DNA from: Heloderma charlesbogerti | Taxonomy: Eukaryota > Chordata > Lepidosauria > Squamata > Helodermatidae | Assembly: GCA_026122225.1 (NCBI GenBank) | Contig: JANEZZ010000739.1 | Span: 186,001-250,000 of the forward strand | Reading direction: 5' to 3' | Length of the DNA: 64,000 nucleotides | Shown: one piece after another, positions 23,442-34,769 of the stretch | Layout of the letters: each line of letters opens with the position of its first letter | Numbering within the stretch: the stretch's first letter is position 1 | Translations under genes and position numbers: made by a program | The notes under the pieces: generated by a model | Database searches by the model: none | What the model was told of the DNA's origin: nothing | What the model saw: the letters and a program-made list of their open reading frames with translations, nothing else

Positions 23442-23543
23442 GAAACATTTTCCCATATACTTCTCCCTGGCTCCCTGCATTCTGGATCTTGTTTATACTG
23501 GCATTTCTAGGTTTGGGAGTCATAGCATATTTCATATACAGAG
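23442..23543 (+). pseudogene. Butyrophilin-like exon: transmembrane segment
   Basis: The acceptor TTTTTGCAG and the donor GTACTG (23544) bound a 102-nt exon. It reads NIFPYTSPWLPAFW, then a hydrophobic helix (ILFILAFLGLGVIAYFIY), then Arg as a stop-transfer residue. The SPW-LPAF lead-in is typical of butyrophilin transmembrane exons. Phase 1 at both ends. No lesion is visible. Confidence 0.88.
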
Positions 23544-23636
23544 GTACTGTAAGGTACAGCCAATTGAATAGGTTGAAAACACAGGATTTTGTGTTTATGC
23601 CATCCATCCTTTTCTACATGCTTAAATAAATGATAT

Positions 23637-23880
23637 TTATTTATTTTTATTTATTTATTGCATTTATACCCCGCCTTTCTCCCTCTCGCAAGGAACTCAA
23701 GGCGGCTTACATTATCCTCCTCCTCACCGTTGTATCCTCACAACAACAACCCTGTGAGGTAGGTTGGGCTGAGAGTCTGTGACTGGCCCAAAGTCACCCA
23801 GTGAGCTTCCATGGCCAAGTGGGGACTAGAACCCGGATCTCCCGGCTCCCAGTCCGTCACTCTCACCACTACACTATCAA
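23637..23880 (-). mobile_element. Sauria-type tRNA SINE
   Basis: The order is the same as in the copy at 21041-21306: A/T tail, GCATTTATACCCCGCCTTTC, CAAGGCGGCTTAC, AAAGTCACCCAGTGAGC, then CACCACTACACTA. It sits 94 bp downstream of the transmembrane exon. Confidence 0.9.
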
Positions 23881-23999
23881 GATTGGTCTCCAGATGAAAT
23901 CATTCATTTTACATACTTGAATTACACTACTTTTTGAAAAGTGAGGTCTTATATTTGGATCATCAATCCCTTTTAAACATTGACAGAGATGTGAAAAGC

Positions 24000-24300
24000 C
24001 CTCCCCTTGGAGGCCCGATTGGCACAGATGTTGGCTTCATTTCAGCGCTAAGTTAAAACATGGGTTTTCACCAAAGCCTTTGAGGGCTAACGGAATGCCC
24101 TAAAGTTGCACGCTGTTTTAACTGTTCTATTGTTTCAGATTTTTAATTGGTTTTAGCTTGTTTAATGGCTTAATATGTTTTTTTGCTGTTTAAATTATTT
24201 GTTTTATACTGTTTAAATTGATTAACTGTAAGCCACCCTGAGATCTTAATGATATAGGGCAGGATACAAATGTTCTGAATAAATAAATAGAATAAAGCTT
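24000..24300 (+). mobile_element. LINE 3' end (L2-like), old
   Basis: It ends with AACTGTAAGCCACCCTGAGATC, ATATAGGGCAGGATACAAATG and an AATAAATAAATAGA tail, the layout of L2-group 3' UTRs. The upstream part (GGGTTTTCACCAAAGCCTTTGAGG) resembles the C-terminal coding end but is too decayed to translate. Confidence 0.55.
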
Positions 24301-24560
24301 ACCATACAGTTCATCCAAATTTAATGTATGCAGAAAATTTCAGCAACAGTGTTCCTCCCAGCCATTAGGAGAAGGGCGGCGTGGGAACAAGTGCATATTT
24401 TGTGCTGTCCTCTACAGGGCTGGTCATAGGAGATGGGCCAAAAAGTTGAGCCATCCTGCCTTGTGCCAGATGACTAATGAGATATGGGCACTGGGCTTTG
24501 AATAAGCAGCAAGCACCTGCCTGTCTGTTGTAGTTTCAGTGTGGATAAGCAGCCCTCACA

Positions 24561-25321
24561 CATGGGATGTGCATTTCTGCATTAGATTTGGCCAAATCCA
24601 GAATCGAGAACTAAATCAGACAGATTCAGATTCAGATTTGGGAGATGTCTGAATCAAAGCAGAATTCCTCCAAAGAGGACCAAATCCAAATCTCCCCAAG
24701 CTCTCCATATAAGGAAGACACCACGGTGGGGATTGTTGGGAGGGAAAGGAGAAGGGTGTAGTTTTGTGACTGGCAGCTCAAGCCTCCAATCACAGTGACT
24801 GGTTTCACCAGGGCTCTCCAATCTCAGTGCATTGGGGGAAGGATGATGAAGTAATATATTGCAGGACTGATTGAGTGTTCAGTGTTCTTTGCTAGTACTC
24901 TCTCCAGTTGGGTGCTTGCTTGAAAATGCTGGATGTTTAAGCCTGTCTTTCCTCAGCCACTGTGTGCCCTACATCCATCATCCCCCCACCCCCTGCTGCC
25001 CTATTGCATTTTCTGTGACTTTGGTGCCAACTGAGCAGGAAAAAAAAAGTCTAAACTTATTTTCATTCATTGCAATTCCCTAGCCCCTGCATCTATTACA
25101 TTTTCATTTACCCACACACATATATTTGAAAATTCTCCTTGCACAAAAAGCAATGCATATATCATAGTGGGAGGCATGAAGATCTGGATTTCCAAATAGA
25201 AATTCGGATTCAGACCTGAGCTGAAGTGGGCAGCTTCCAAATCAAACCAAGTTTGGGCTGTTTTTTGGATTGCTCAGTCAGGGTCCAATCTAACAGTGTA
25301 GTCAGTGCACATCCCTAACAC
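24561..25321. mobile_element. hAT-like MITE
   Basis: The left end reads GGGATGTGCATTTCTGC and the right end GTGCACATCCCTA, inverse of each other. CCTCACA is repeated on both sides (24554-24560 and 25322-25328). Internal GATTCAGATTC / GAATCCGAAT-type blocks are also inverted near the ends. No transposase frame. Confidence 0.65.
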
Positions 25322-25700
25322 CCTCACAACCCTAGTGCCACAGTGTAGGCTTATCTCATTGCCTGTTGAGTTGAGTTGGAATTCTCCCCCTTTGGAACAT
25401 ATTGACCATGGGAGTGAGGGGGCTGCCTAATCTGCACTGTCATGACAGCATGTTATTTCAGCATGGACCAGCAGCAGGTGAAATTTGAATTGTTAAAACG
25501 TCACAATGGACAGAGTCAGTGCAGATAAAAGGCAGCATAGAGGAGTAATGGATGTTGGTCAGCACCGAGAGGCAGTAAAGGGAGAAGCGGACTTCCTTAG
25601 ATTTTCCTGTTCTCTGGCTTTCCCTTTATATTGATTTAATCTATGTGTGGACCATTCCTTTCTTCTCTTACATGCTGGAAATCTCCTTTACCTCTTGTAG

Positions 25701-25757
25701 AGAAGCGGAACGAGTCCCTGAAGAAACAGTCTGAAGAGGAGGAAAGATTCATTCAAG
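25701..25757 (+). pseudogene. Butyrophilin-like exon: charged coiled-coil
   Basis: The acceptor CTCTTGTAG and donor GTAGGT bound 57 nt encoding EKRNESLKKQSEEEERFIQ, a highly charged helical juxtamembrane segment. Both ends are phase 1. No lesion is seen. Confidence 0.85.
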
Positions 25758-25882
25758 GTAGGTTCCAGGTTGGGTCAAGCAGAGGGAGGAAGCCTCTGGA
25801 TAGGCTGAATGCTGCTGCTTCACTCTATACTTTTTACTAATTATTTCTTTTTACTAATTCTTTCTTTTGCTTCTCTTTTCAG

Positions 25883-25909
25883 AATGCAACATGAAGGTCA
25901 GGGAATCAG
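25883..25909 (+). pseudogene. Butyrophilin-like 27-nt heptad exon 1
   Basis: The acceptor CTCTTTTCAG and donor GTATGT bound 27 nt that read ECNMKVRES in phase 1. Tiny repeated exons of this kind are normal in butyrophilin genes. Confidence 0.8.
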
Positions 25910-27368
25910 GTATGTCTTTCCAATCCCAGTTAGGTAGCAATTGCCATCAACCCCATGGTCTGACCCAGTTTTCACTTGTGAGGTTCCACATGAAAAATAG
26001 TGACTAAATTTCAGGTTATCCATTTGAAAGGGATAAGGATGGGATAATGCCAAATGTAGCAATGCTGGCAGAAGGGCAAGCTGGGAAAGTAAAGGGGAGA
26101 AAGAGGTGGACTTTTAAGGCACCATGAGTCTTCATCTGGGGCTTTCACAGTGGTGCAGCTAAATAATTTTAGACCCTGGACAAAAAGAAAAAAAACCTCA
26201 CAGGCAGTTTTGCATTTTAAACTCACCCGGATCATAGCACTGTCATGACTTCAGGAATAAAATGGAGTTTGCTTCTGCACTTGCCACTCTGGATTTTCAC
26301 CCCAAGGTCCAGCTAGCAACACCACTGAACTTTCACAGCCATATCTTCTCAACTAGCATGGTGAATTTCTAAATGTTGGGACCACTTCTTTGCTGCTTGT
26401 TGCACGGAGGGAGGTACTGCACCTTATTGACTTGGTGGGTAGGTTCACATGTCATACTAAGCCATCCTGCGAATAAGCCATCATGGGCTGGTTGTTTGCT
26501 TGCTAATCTGACAGAGGATCTGGCTTGCTGTGGCTTGTTTACCTCCTCATTCCACCTCCATCCTCCTCCCGGCTCAGGCATATATCCCAGACACTTTTGC
26601 AGAGGAACTCCTCATTTCCTTGATCCCTACATCAGCACCCTTTCTGCAATTGGTCTGCTTTGGTGGCTGGCTCTCTAGGGAAACTCTCCCCACCCTGCAT
26701 CAAATAATTTTCAAATAATACGCCGTTATGAACATAGTAACATGTTTGCAAACATGTTTAAAACAAAAATTTTAGGAAATTGTGCTCCTGTGCAAGAGCA
26801 GAAGACTGTCTCTCCAATATTTAGCCCAGCATATTGATATCCCTCTCTTGTCAATTTCACTCTCCATTTCAGTGCTTCCCTTGCTAGCAAACACCTTTTT
26901 TAAAAAAAGGCTGTTTCATGTTACACTGAAGCGCCTTCTCTCCTCCAGCTGCCAGCTGCTTTCGGCTCCACCCCACCCCACCCCTGCATCAGTTCGCACA
27001 AATGAAATAATATTCCAAGCCCTTACAAATGCAGGAATGCATTCACCAGTTTTATTTTAAAATTAAAATTAAAAATCAGGGACTTCTGCTCTTGTGCAAG
27101 CGCACAAGGCTGCGTCTCCAATATTTAGCCAAGCATAACCCTCTTGTCAATGTCCTCCACTTTGCCACTTACCTAGCTAGCAAACACCTTTTTAAAAAAA
27201 GGCTATTTCACATTACAGTGAAGGGAGAACACCCACTGGCAAGATACTTTCTGTCCAGCCACTTTTGGCTCCCCATCCCCACCCTGCGATTCCTGCTTGT
27301 CACATCTCACCATTACTGACTGTCACATATACATATGGATTGCAGAGCAGTGAGCAGGATCACTAAAC

Positions 27369-27530
27369 ATATGCAAATGTCATGGCAAAGAAGTAAACTG
27401 GGGTGTAAAAATGCACACATTTCAAGGAACAGTAGTCAAATGGAGGCAAAAAATGTGCAAATCTCATGGCAGAGCAAACACAGGCAAAAATTGTGCAAAT
27501 TTCAAGACAGAGCAGTCAGATGGAGCTGTC
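27369..27530 (+). repeat. Minisatellite, about 41-bp unit, copy A
   Basis: Four diverged units share GTGCAAATTTCAAGGCAGAG...CAGTCAAATGGAGG...AAAA. The homologous array in copy B is at 29067-29215. Confidence 0.75.
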
Positions 27531-28007
27531 AATCACTCCTGTGCACTTGTGCAGGACCAAAACTAATAGTAAAAGCAGTTGTGAACTCATTCAGGACACT
27601 CTTCGGCTTCCTTCCTTCACTATTTATAGGAGCATGGGGTGGAGAGGACACTGAGAAAGGAGGAGGGAGGATGGCACAGCAAGAGCAAACCTGTGAGGAG
27701 TGGCAGGGGTTTTTGTTGCTCTTGCTGGCTGACTCTGTAGCTATTCCCAAAAATCCATGATGAAGTCGCCCTGCCAGGTTCAGACAACAGGGCAAGCCAC
27801 CACAGATATCAACAACCCTAAAACAAGCCATGGGTTCTCAGGGTGGCTTGTTCATGGAAAAACAAGGCACCGTGAAGACACCGCATGGGGGGCGGGGGTC
27901 TTCGCAACAATGGAATGAGAAGCACATTGGAGTATTGTCTGAATTTTCAGGGAATTGCCTTTGCTCCATCAGGGACACATGAAGCAAGAACAGCTGAGTG
28001 TACCCAT

Positions 28008-28062
28008 TTGTTTGTTTGTTTGTTGCATTTATACCCCACCTTTTCCTCTTGCAAGTGACCAT
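28008..28062 (-). mobile_element. SINE tail fragment private to duplication copy A
   Basis: (TTTG)n followed by TTGCATTTATACCCCACC and CCTCTTGCAAG matches the 3' end of the Sauria-type SINE. Copy B reads directly through this point (AGTGTACCATACCTTTAAAATC, about 29682), so this is a heavily truncated insertion. Confidence 0.8.
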
Positions 28063-28264
28063 ACCTTTCAAATCTGGTTTTCAGGGGTCATACAGCATGT
28101 GAAAGGACCATACTTCCCATAGGTTGGGTGTGCGGAGTAGAACTGAACTTCATCTACCGGGCAGGGGCTGCTCAACCAATGAGACAGGCTTGTCCACAGA
28201 GGGTCCACAGAGGATCCAACTTGTCATGGCTTTCCCCCCCCCCATTCCACCTCTGCCCTTCTTC

Positions 28265-29820
28265 TGCCCATTCAGGCATAGATCCCAGGCACTTTTGCAG
28301 AGGAACTCCTCATTTCCTTGGCCCCTACATCAGCACCCTTTCCGCAATTGGTCTGCTGCAGTTGCTGGCTCTCTAGGGAAACTTCCCCCACCCTGCATCA
28401 GACTGCCAAATATTTTCAGAGCCTTTATGAATGTGGTAATGTGTTTGCAAACATTTTTAAAACAAAAATTTGGGGGAATTGCACTCTTGTGCAAGAACGC
28501 AAGACTGTCTCTCCGGTATTTAGCCCAGCATCCTGATATCCCTCTCTTGTCAATGCCCTTGTCAATCTCATCCTCCGTTTTGGTGCTTGCCTTGCTAGCA
28601 AACTCGCTGTTTTAAGTTGCAATGAAGCACCTTTTCTCCTTCAGCTGCCAGCTGCTTTTGGCTCCCCCACCCACCCCTGCATCAGATTGCAAAAATGAAA
28701 TAAATTTTCCAAGCCCTTATGAATGCAGGAACGCATTCACCAATTTTGTTTTCTTTTTAAAAATGCTATGTTCAGAGACTTCTGCTGTTGCGTAAGAGAG
28801 CAAGGCCGCCTCTCCAATATTTAGCCAAGCATAACCCTCTTGTCAATGTCCTCCACTTGGGCACTTCCCTTGCTAGCGAACACCTTAAAAAAAAAAAAAA
28901 AGGCTGCTTCACATTACCATGAAGGAAGGACACCCACTGGCAAAATGCCTTCTCTCCAGCCACGTATAGCTCCCCCCACCCTGAGCTTCCTGCCTCTTGC
29001 TTCCCTCCGTTGCTAGCTGTCACATATGCATATGGATTGCAGAGCAGCGAGCAGGATGTCTAAATATATGCAAATGTCATGGCAAAACAGTAAACCGGGG
29101 TCTAAAATTGTGCAAATCCCATAGCACAGCAGTCAAACAGAGACAAGAACTGCACAAATTTCAAGACAGAGCAGTCAACAGGAGGTGAAAATTGTACAAA
29201 TTTTCTACACCTGTTATTTACTCCTATGCACTTGCGCAGGACCAATAATAATAATAAAAACAGTTGGGAACGTGTTCAGGACACTCCCTGGTGTCTCCTC
29301 TTCACTATTTATAGGAGCATGGAGTAGAGAGGACACTGAGATAGGAGGAGGGGGGATGGTGGCAGCACTAGCAAAATTGTGAGACGTGGCAGGGTTTTTT
29401 GCTACGTTTGCAAAAGCAGCTCTGTAACCATTCCCAAAAATCCATGATGAACCTCCCAGGTTCGGACAACAGGGCAAGCCACCACAGATATCAAGAACCC
29501 TAAAAAAAGCCAAGGGTTCTCAGGGTGGCTGGTTCATGGAAAAACAAGCCACCCTGCAGAAACCACACTGGGAGCAGGGGGATTTTCACGACAATGGAAT
29601 GAGAAACATGTTGGAGTATTATCCGGATTTTCATGGAATCAGCTTTGGTCCATCAGGGACACATGAAGCAAGAAAAGCCAAGTGTACCATACCTTTAAAA
29701 TCTGGTTTTCAGGGGTCACACAGCACTTGAAAGAACCATACTTCCAGGTTGGGTGTGGGGAATAGAACTGAACATCAACAACCAGGCAGGGGCTGCTCAA
29801 CCAGAGATAGAGGCTTGTTT
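28265..29820 (+). repeat. Tandem duplication, copy B
   Basis: This is the direct duplicate of 26593-28200, with the same inner block pair (28485 and 28790) and minisatellite (29067-29215). It diverges by small indels and many substitutions, so the duplication is old. It ends near the shared GGGGCTGCTCAACC segment. Confidence 0.85.
29067..29215 (+). repeat. Minisatellite, about 41-bp unit, copy B
   Basis: Three to four diverged units (TATGCAAATGTCATGGC, TTGTGCAAATCCCATAGC, CTGCACAAATTTCAAGAC) are spaced as in copy A. Confidence 0.75.
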
Positions 29821-31321
29821 CCTGGCCCATGTCCAGGCTCCCCCCTGTTACTACATTATTAAGAATGGAGAATATCTAATTCCCAATTCTCTAGAAACAA
29901 CCCAATTATCCTGTACAGCATCTGAAGCCTCCCTATGGGAGCATCCCACCTCCCCAATTTCAGCAAACTGTCACAGACTTCTTGCTCCCACCAATGTGTG
30001 AAATTTTTCCCAATGTGTGAACTTTTGCCCGAAGTAGCCAAAATCCCTGATTCTCAAGTACAGCATCTGAAGCCTCCCTATGGGAGCATCCCACCACCCC
30101 CAGTTTCACCCCATTCCAGCAAACTGTCATGGAGTTTTAGCATCCACCCCCACTTTCTCATTCTCTGGGCCCTTTCTCCCTGCCCTCAATGACAGGCTCC
30201 CTTGATCCTGAGAGCTCGTGAGATCACCACTCTAATAAAGCTCTAATGCATCAGAGAAGTGACATTTCACAACATCGGGGGAGGGATTTAACACAGCATC
30301 GGAGAAGCAAATTAAGGCAACATCAGAGAAATCCATAATCACAGACGCTAATTATTCCCACTGACTAAATTGGAGTCCAGGGCAATTCTGAGAGCTCAAA
30401 AGAGCACTCTAGGGGTTTGATGCATTGGAAAGGGAGGCGAGTTACTTTAGTTACCTAGGTTACCGAGGGCAGGGCCAGGTGAAAGACACACCCCTAGGAA
30501 AACCCTGATCATACTGAATTTAAAGTGGAGGGATGGGCATGCAGCAGGTGAACCACAGGGGAGCTGAATTAAAGAAAAGTACCCTGCAAAACTGTGGCTT
30601 CCCCACATACACTCCAGGGTGGCTGCAGCATGGCCATGACGTCATGTGTCACTAACGACTTTAAGCCACAGCAGAATTGGAGAAAACCTCCCATGCAGAT
30701 GGATCCCAGGTCAAAAAACATGACAACCCATCATGGCTCATCAGCCATGGTGGGTTGTCGTCTTGTGAGACCCAGGTCAGTGTGGCTGTCAGATCACAGA
30801 AGGGAGTAATGAGGTTCCAACCACCCCTCAGGCTCTATCCTAGCTCCTTAGATGGAATATCTCTGGACAGGGGGCCATACTAGTGTGAAATTTTTCATAA
30901 CCTCGACACCACATCCATCACCTACTTGGTGATAACTGAGCTTCAGCCTTCAGTGAGCTTCCAGACTGTAACCCTGACAGTGATGATATAAAGAACCCCT
31001 TTCAAAACAAAACAAAAACTGGGGGGGGGGGGAATGAAAACCATAGGAGAAAAAGCATTGAGCATTTCACCCTCCATTTTGCCCTACTTTGTAAATCTGA
31101 CAAGGAAGGAGCCAGAGTCTGATGCTGGTGATCTATCAAGAAATAGCATGTTGACAGAGACCTGGGATGCCACAGTATGTAGGGAGATGGAGCCTAGGTT
31201 CTTCATGTTCAAATGTTGCTTCAGTTGTCGCATGCAGATGACTCTAAAGGTTGACTGAATGAGGATCACTTTCTTCTTACTGATCCATAATTGATTGGTG
31301 TTCTTTTTTTGCTTCTTCTAG
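29821..31321. other. Intron sequence with a small local duplication
   Basis: CATCTGAAGCCTCCCTATGG is repeated at about 29919 and 30063. A poly-G run is at 31021-31031. No exon or repeat family was recognised in the rest. Confidence 0.4.
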
Positions 31322-31348
31322 AAACCCAGGACCTGCAAAGGATGCTTG
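31322..31348 (+). pseudogene. Butyrophilin-like 27-nt heptad exon 2
   Basis: The acceptor GCTTCTTCTAG and donor GTAAGC bound 27 nt that read ETQDLQRML in phase 1, continuing the helix after ECNMKVRES. Confidence 0.8.
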
Positions 31349-33236
31349 GTAAGCTCTTATACCTTCTGTTAAAGAGACGTTGGACAGAGACAACTGCAGG
31401 TGGCCTTGATGAGACACAGAAATGGGGAATGAATCCTAGGTTTGGCCTTAATCATAGCATACTGAGGGGCCCCTAATCAAGATATTGCTCACCATGAAAG
31501 AGTTACCAACAACCACATGGTGAATACATCTGATGGAGTGGACTCTGGTCCACTAAAGCTTACATTTGTTAGTCTTTAAAGTGCCACAAGACTTTTGATT
31601 GTGTTTGTAACAAAAGTCTAACAAAGCCACCCATTTGGAAATTAATCTCAAGAGTACTGATATGTGGGGCAGGAGTTATTTAGTCTGCTACCGTCCATAT
31701 ATAACAAGCTAACTGATGTTCATAAGGTCTGTATTTGTCAAGGGAAATGTTTTTAAAGATTAAAGGGAATAATGACACAATCTCTTTCTATTTGAGTATG
31801 TACTGAACTAGGTAAGACACCATATATCTATATCAGTTTCTATCCTCCTTATTGTAGAGATGGACAGAGCTCCCCCTTCTATTCCATAACTTTTCCATTG
31901 GTTGGCTTTGTCCGGCATTCTATTCCACCTGTTTTCTGGTTTCTACGTGGATATTATATTATATTGTGGAAATACTGCATGTACAGTTTTGTCTTCCAAC
32001 ATTTTGTGTTCCTACTTTTCATTGCTGTGACTTTTCCCCATTATGTGTAAGTCATGACGGAAACTGCTCTTTAAAACACAAGCAAGGGTTGGTTGTTGTT
32101 GGGTTGTTGTTTTTTTCCAGCATAAAATAATATGCAAAATCCCATAAGCAATGCAATTATGTTAACCTAGAAGAAAGTCATATTGAACTCAATAGAACCT
32201 CTGAGAAAATGTACTGTTCTGTAACATATCTTTTAGTGAATGGAAAGTTATGCACTTGTTAGTTAATGCTCATCCTACAATGCATTTTCCACATTTCTTG
32301 CAGCTAATGCAAGCTCCCAAATGGTCATTTCACACATTCCTGTGGATTGTAGTGTGCACTGTTTCCCATTCATTCTGAAGGTACAGAGGCTTTTTAATTA
32401 TTGTGTATTTTACACAAGCATATACACTTCCATTTTAAAACACACACACATGAAAATAGTGTTCTGTGATTAAGGAGAAAAGTCACTCAATTATCACAGA
32501 ATACTATTTAAAGTTGGGCCAGCTTAGTAATGTTTGTCTAATTCCCCATTCTAAACCCTCTCCAGATTGCTATTGCGCATCTAAAAGTAGAGGATAGGTA
32601 CTGTTTCTTCCTTCCTGTTGTCCTTGAAAAAAGCTTTCAAGAATTAAGTAAAAGCTTCCTTTCTCAGGACTGGAACTATAATGTATTGTAATTAAAACAT
32701 TACCTGTTAAAGTAGAGGTTCACAGCTAAGAATTCTAATCATTTTTTCTCAAAAGTCTTACTAGTTGAACAGTTACTATTCTTAATACAATCATCAACAC
32801 ATCTGTTGCTTTGCCAAAATGTGCCATTTTCCCCAAACAATTAGTAATTTTGAAGGAAATGTTTGGAGAAAAACAAAATGTTTTAGGTCATTGGACTGGA
32901 GCTTCAAGCCACAAAAGGGGCATATATGCTCCATGACAGAGTATGAGAGAAAATATGAAGAGTACATTTCTAGGCCTCTTGCCCAGTTTAGCTTGCAAGG
33001 TTACATCATACTCTTTATTCACTGGCTTGCCCTGAGGAGATGGCTAAACTGGTTTGTTTTCTTTTGCTGACCTCTGAGTTGGATGGCGCTATGAGAAAAG
33101 AATAGAATCTCGAGTATTATGAAAAATAGGCTGACATTTCGAAAACAATGTTATATTCTTAGGAAGATTCACTGTGACAAAACTTAGGAGTCTACTCAAA
33201 ATTATTTTAACAATCTTTCTTCCTTTTGCTTTGCAG
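31349..33236. other. Intron, nothing recognised
   Basis: This is A/T-rich DNA with no confident repeat family and no exon-like frame. The ORF at 32819-33070 lacks conserved features. Confidence 0.4.
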
Positions 33237-33263
33237 AGTTTAGGAAGGCTTGAAGCTTCCTAG
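33237..33263 (+). pseudogene. Butyrophilin-like 27-nt heptad exon 3 with TGA stop
   Basis: The acceptor CTTTGCAG and donor GTGAGT are both strong. In the phase fixed by the neighbouring exons it reads EFRKA-stop-SFL. The TGA at 33251-33253 sits where a CGA (Arg) would give a normal charged helix, so a single C-to-T change is the simplest cause. The next exon continues as VDVHLDP. Confidence 0.82.
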
Positions 33264-33417
33264 GTGAGTAAAACTCTCAGAGGTCAGATTAGCCACTGGG
33301 CTAATGTGCCTAGTGAACCCACAAATCCAAAAGCACTGCTATGTATTGTAACTGTGGTGGGAATCCAAAGTGTTACATCAGCTGTGCTTATTGAAGCAAA
33401 GAGCAAAGCAATAGACT

Positions 33418-33872
33418 TAGGGCGGAATCCTATGAAGATAGTCAGGTGTCTCCAAACTCAGAGGCTGCCGAGAATCCAATGCAGAGCAGCTGGAGTGCAG
33501 AGGCTATTTTCACCTCTGATCTCCAGCCACCCTGCATTTCTGCTAGTCGTGAACCACAGAGGATCGGGCGATTTCTCCCATCCAGCAGGGGCACTTCAGA
33601 GGAGAAGGAAAGGAGGCTGGGGTGGCCACAGGAAACGTTGTATGGCTGATGTCCTGGTCTCCTTCCCTCCATACCACCAGAAATGGCCTTTTCCTGTCTT
33701 TCTGCTCTGTTTTTGAGTGTGGTAACATAGCCAGAACCACACTGGCTATGAGGGGGAGAGGTGGGGACCACAGTTTCTGGGCTCCAAGGTCAGAACCTTG
33801 TTTCCAACCTTGGAGCCCAGAAACCAAACAATCTTATGTCTCCACAGACACTGTCTAAGGGACATAGGATTA
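33418..33872. mobile_element. Harbinger-like MITE, diverged
   Basis: The left end GGGCGGAATCCTATG follows TTA, and the right end has CATAGGATTA. It resembles the better preserved copy at 44156-44603. An internal perfect 18-bp hairpin lies at 33773-33790 and 33807-33824 (GTTTCTGGGCTCCAAGGT and complement). ORFs across it on both strands are artefacts of this symmetry. Confidence 0.55.
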
Positions 33873-34049
33873 CTGATATTTTTTTTAATTTGCTTTATAA
33901 ATATGTATCTGACATTAAAAAACAACAACAAGGAAACAGATTCAAGACAGTCTGCAAATTAAAACATTATACAATATATAGAAGGAGGTAAACCTCACAA
34001 TATCAAACCATATGGCTATTTTTTAATTCCTTTGCTGTTTGTTGTCTTG

Positions 34050-34080
34050 CATTGTATTGTATTGTATTGTATTGTATTCT
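34050..34080 (+). repeat. (ATTGT)n microsatellite
   Basis: About six ATTGT units in a row. Confidence 0.9.
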
Positions 34081-34134
34081 TTTAAATATTTGCATTGTAT
34101 TTAATATATTTAACTTTTTCTATGGCATTTTAGT

Positions 34135-34572
34135 CTTTTAAGGGTTTGTATGGCTGCGAGAGCTGGACCATAAAGAAGGCTGAGTGAAGGAAGATAAATG
34201 CTTTTGAACTGTGGTGCTGGAGGAAAATTCTGAGAGTGCCTTGGACTGAAAGAAGATCAAACCAGTCCATACTCCAGGAAATAAAGGCAGACTGCTCACT
34301 TGAGGGAATGATATTAAAGGCAAAACTGAAGTACTTTGGCCACATAATGAGAAGACAGGATACCCTGGAGAAGGTGCTGATACTAGGGAAAGTGGAAGGC
34401 AAAAGGAAGAGGGGCCGACCAAGGGCAAGATGGATGGATGATATTCTGGAGGTGACGGACTCGACCTTGGGGGAGCAGGGGGTGGCGACGGCCGACAGGA
34501 AGTTCTGGCGTGGGCTGGTCCATGAAGTCACGAAGAGTCGGAAGCGACTCACAGAATAAACAACAACAATCC
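34135..34572 (+). mobile_element. RTE-type LINE 3' fragment
   Basis: It encodes YGCESWTIKKAE, ILRVPWTERRSNQSILQ, LKYFGHIMRRQDTLEKV, RARWMDDILEVTDSTLGE and EVTKSRKRLTE, then AATAAACAACAACAAT as tail. It is the same subfamily as 21395-21760. Two short frame changes are present near its start. Confidence 0.88.
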
Positions 34573-34769
34573 ACCCAGAAAACATTGGTTATTGGATGGA
34601 TTATAAATTTTGGTACTAACAACAACAGCAACAAAAACAATAATAAAGGAACATTGTTATTACAGCAAGCATTGTTACCATTGCACTGTTATGAATAGCA
34701 CCAATTTATAAAACAACATCATAAAGAGAACAGCATCAGCATAATAAGGCAAGAGGATACTCAGCCAAA

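Larger units (their letters stand above)
26593..28200 (+). repeat. Tandem duplication, copy A (about 1.7-kb period)
   Basis: Copy A (ACTTTTGCAGAGGAACTCC at 26593) recurs in copy B at 28291. The offset stays at 1680-1700 bp to the end (GGCAAGCCACCACAGATATC at 27791 and 29473). Copy A alone contains a SINE fragment at 28008-28062. Each copy holds two internal versions of a block with CTCTCCAATATTTAGCC and GCTAGCAAACACCTT (26790 and 27090 in this copy) and a minisatellite. ORFs in it have no recognisable domain. It lies in the intron before the second 27-nt exon. Confidence 0.85.

Noticed and set aside
27369..27530. CRISPR-like spaced repeats
   Set aside because: Units are adjacent, diverged and without unique spacers, and the host is a vertebrate. 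It is a minisatellite.
33264..33716. 150-codon plus-strand ORF after the third 27-nt exon
   Set aside because: It lies mostly inside a MITE and overlaps an equally long opposite-strand ORF. No Ig, SPRY or other domain is seen.
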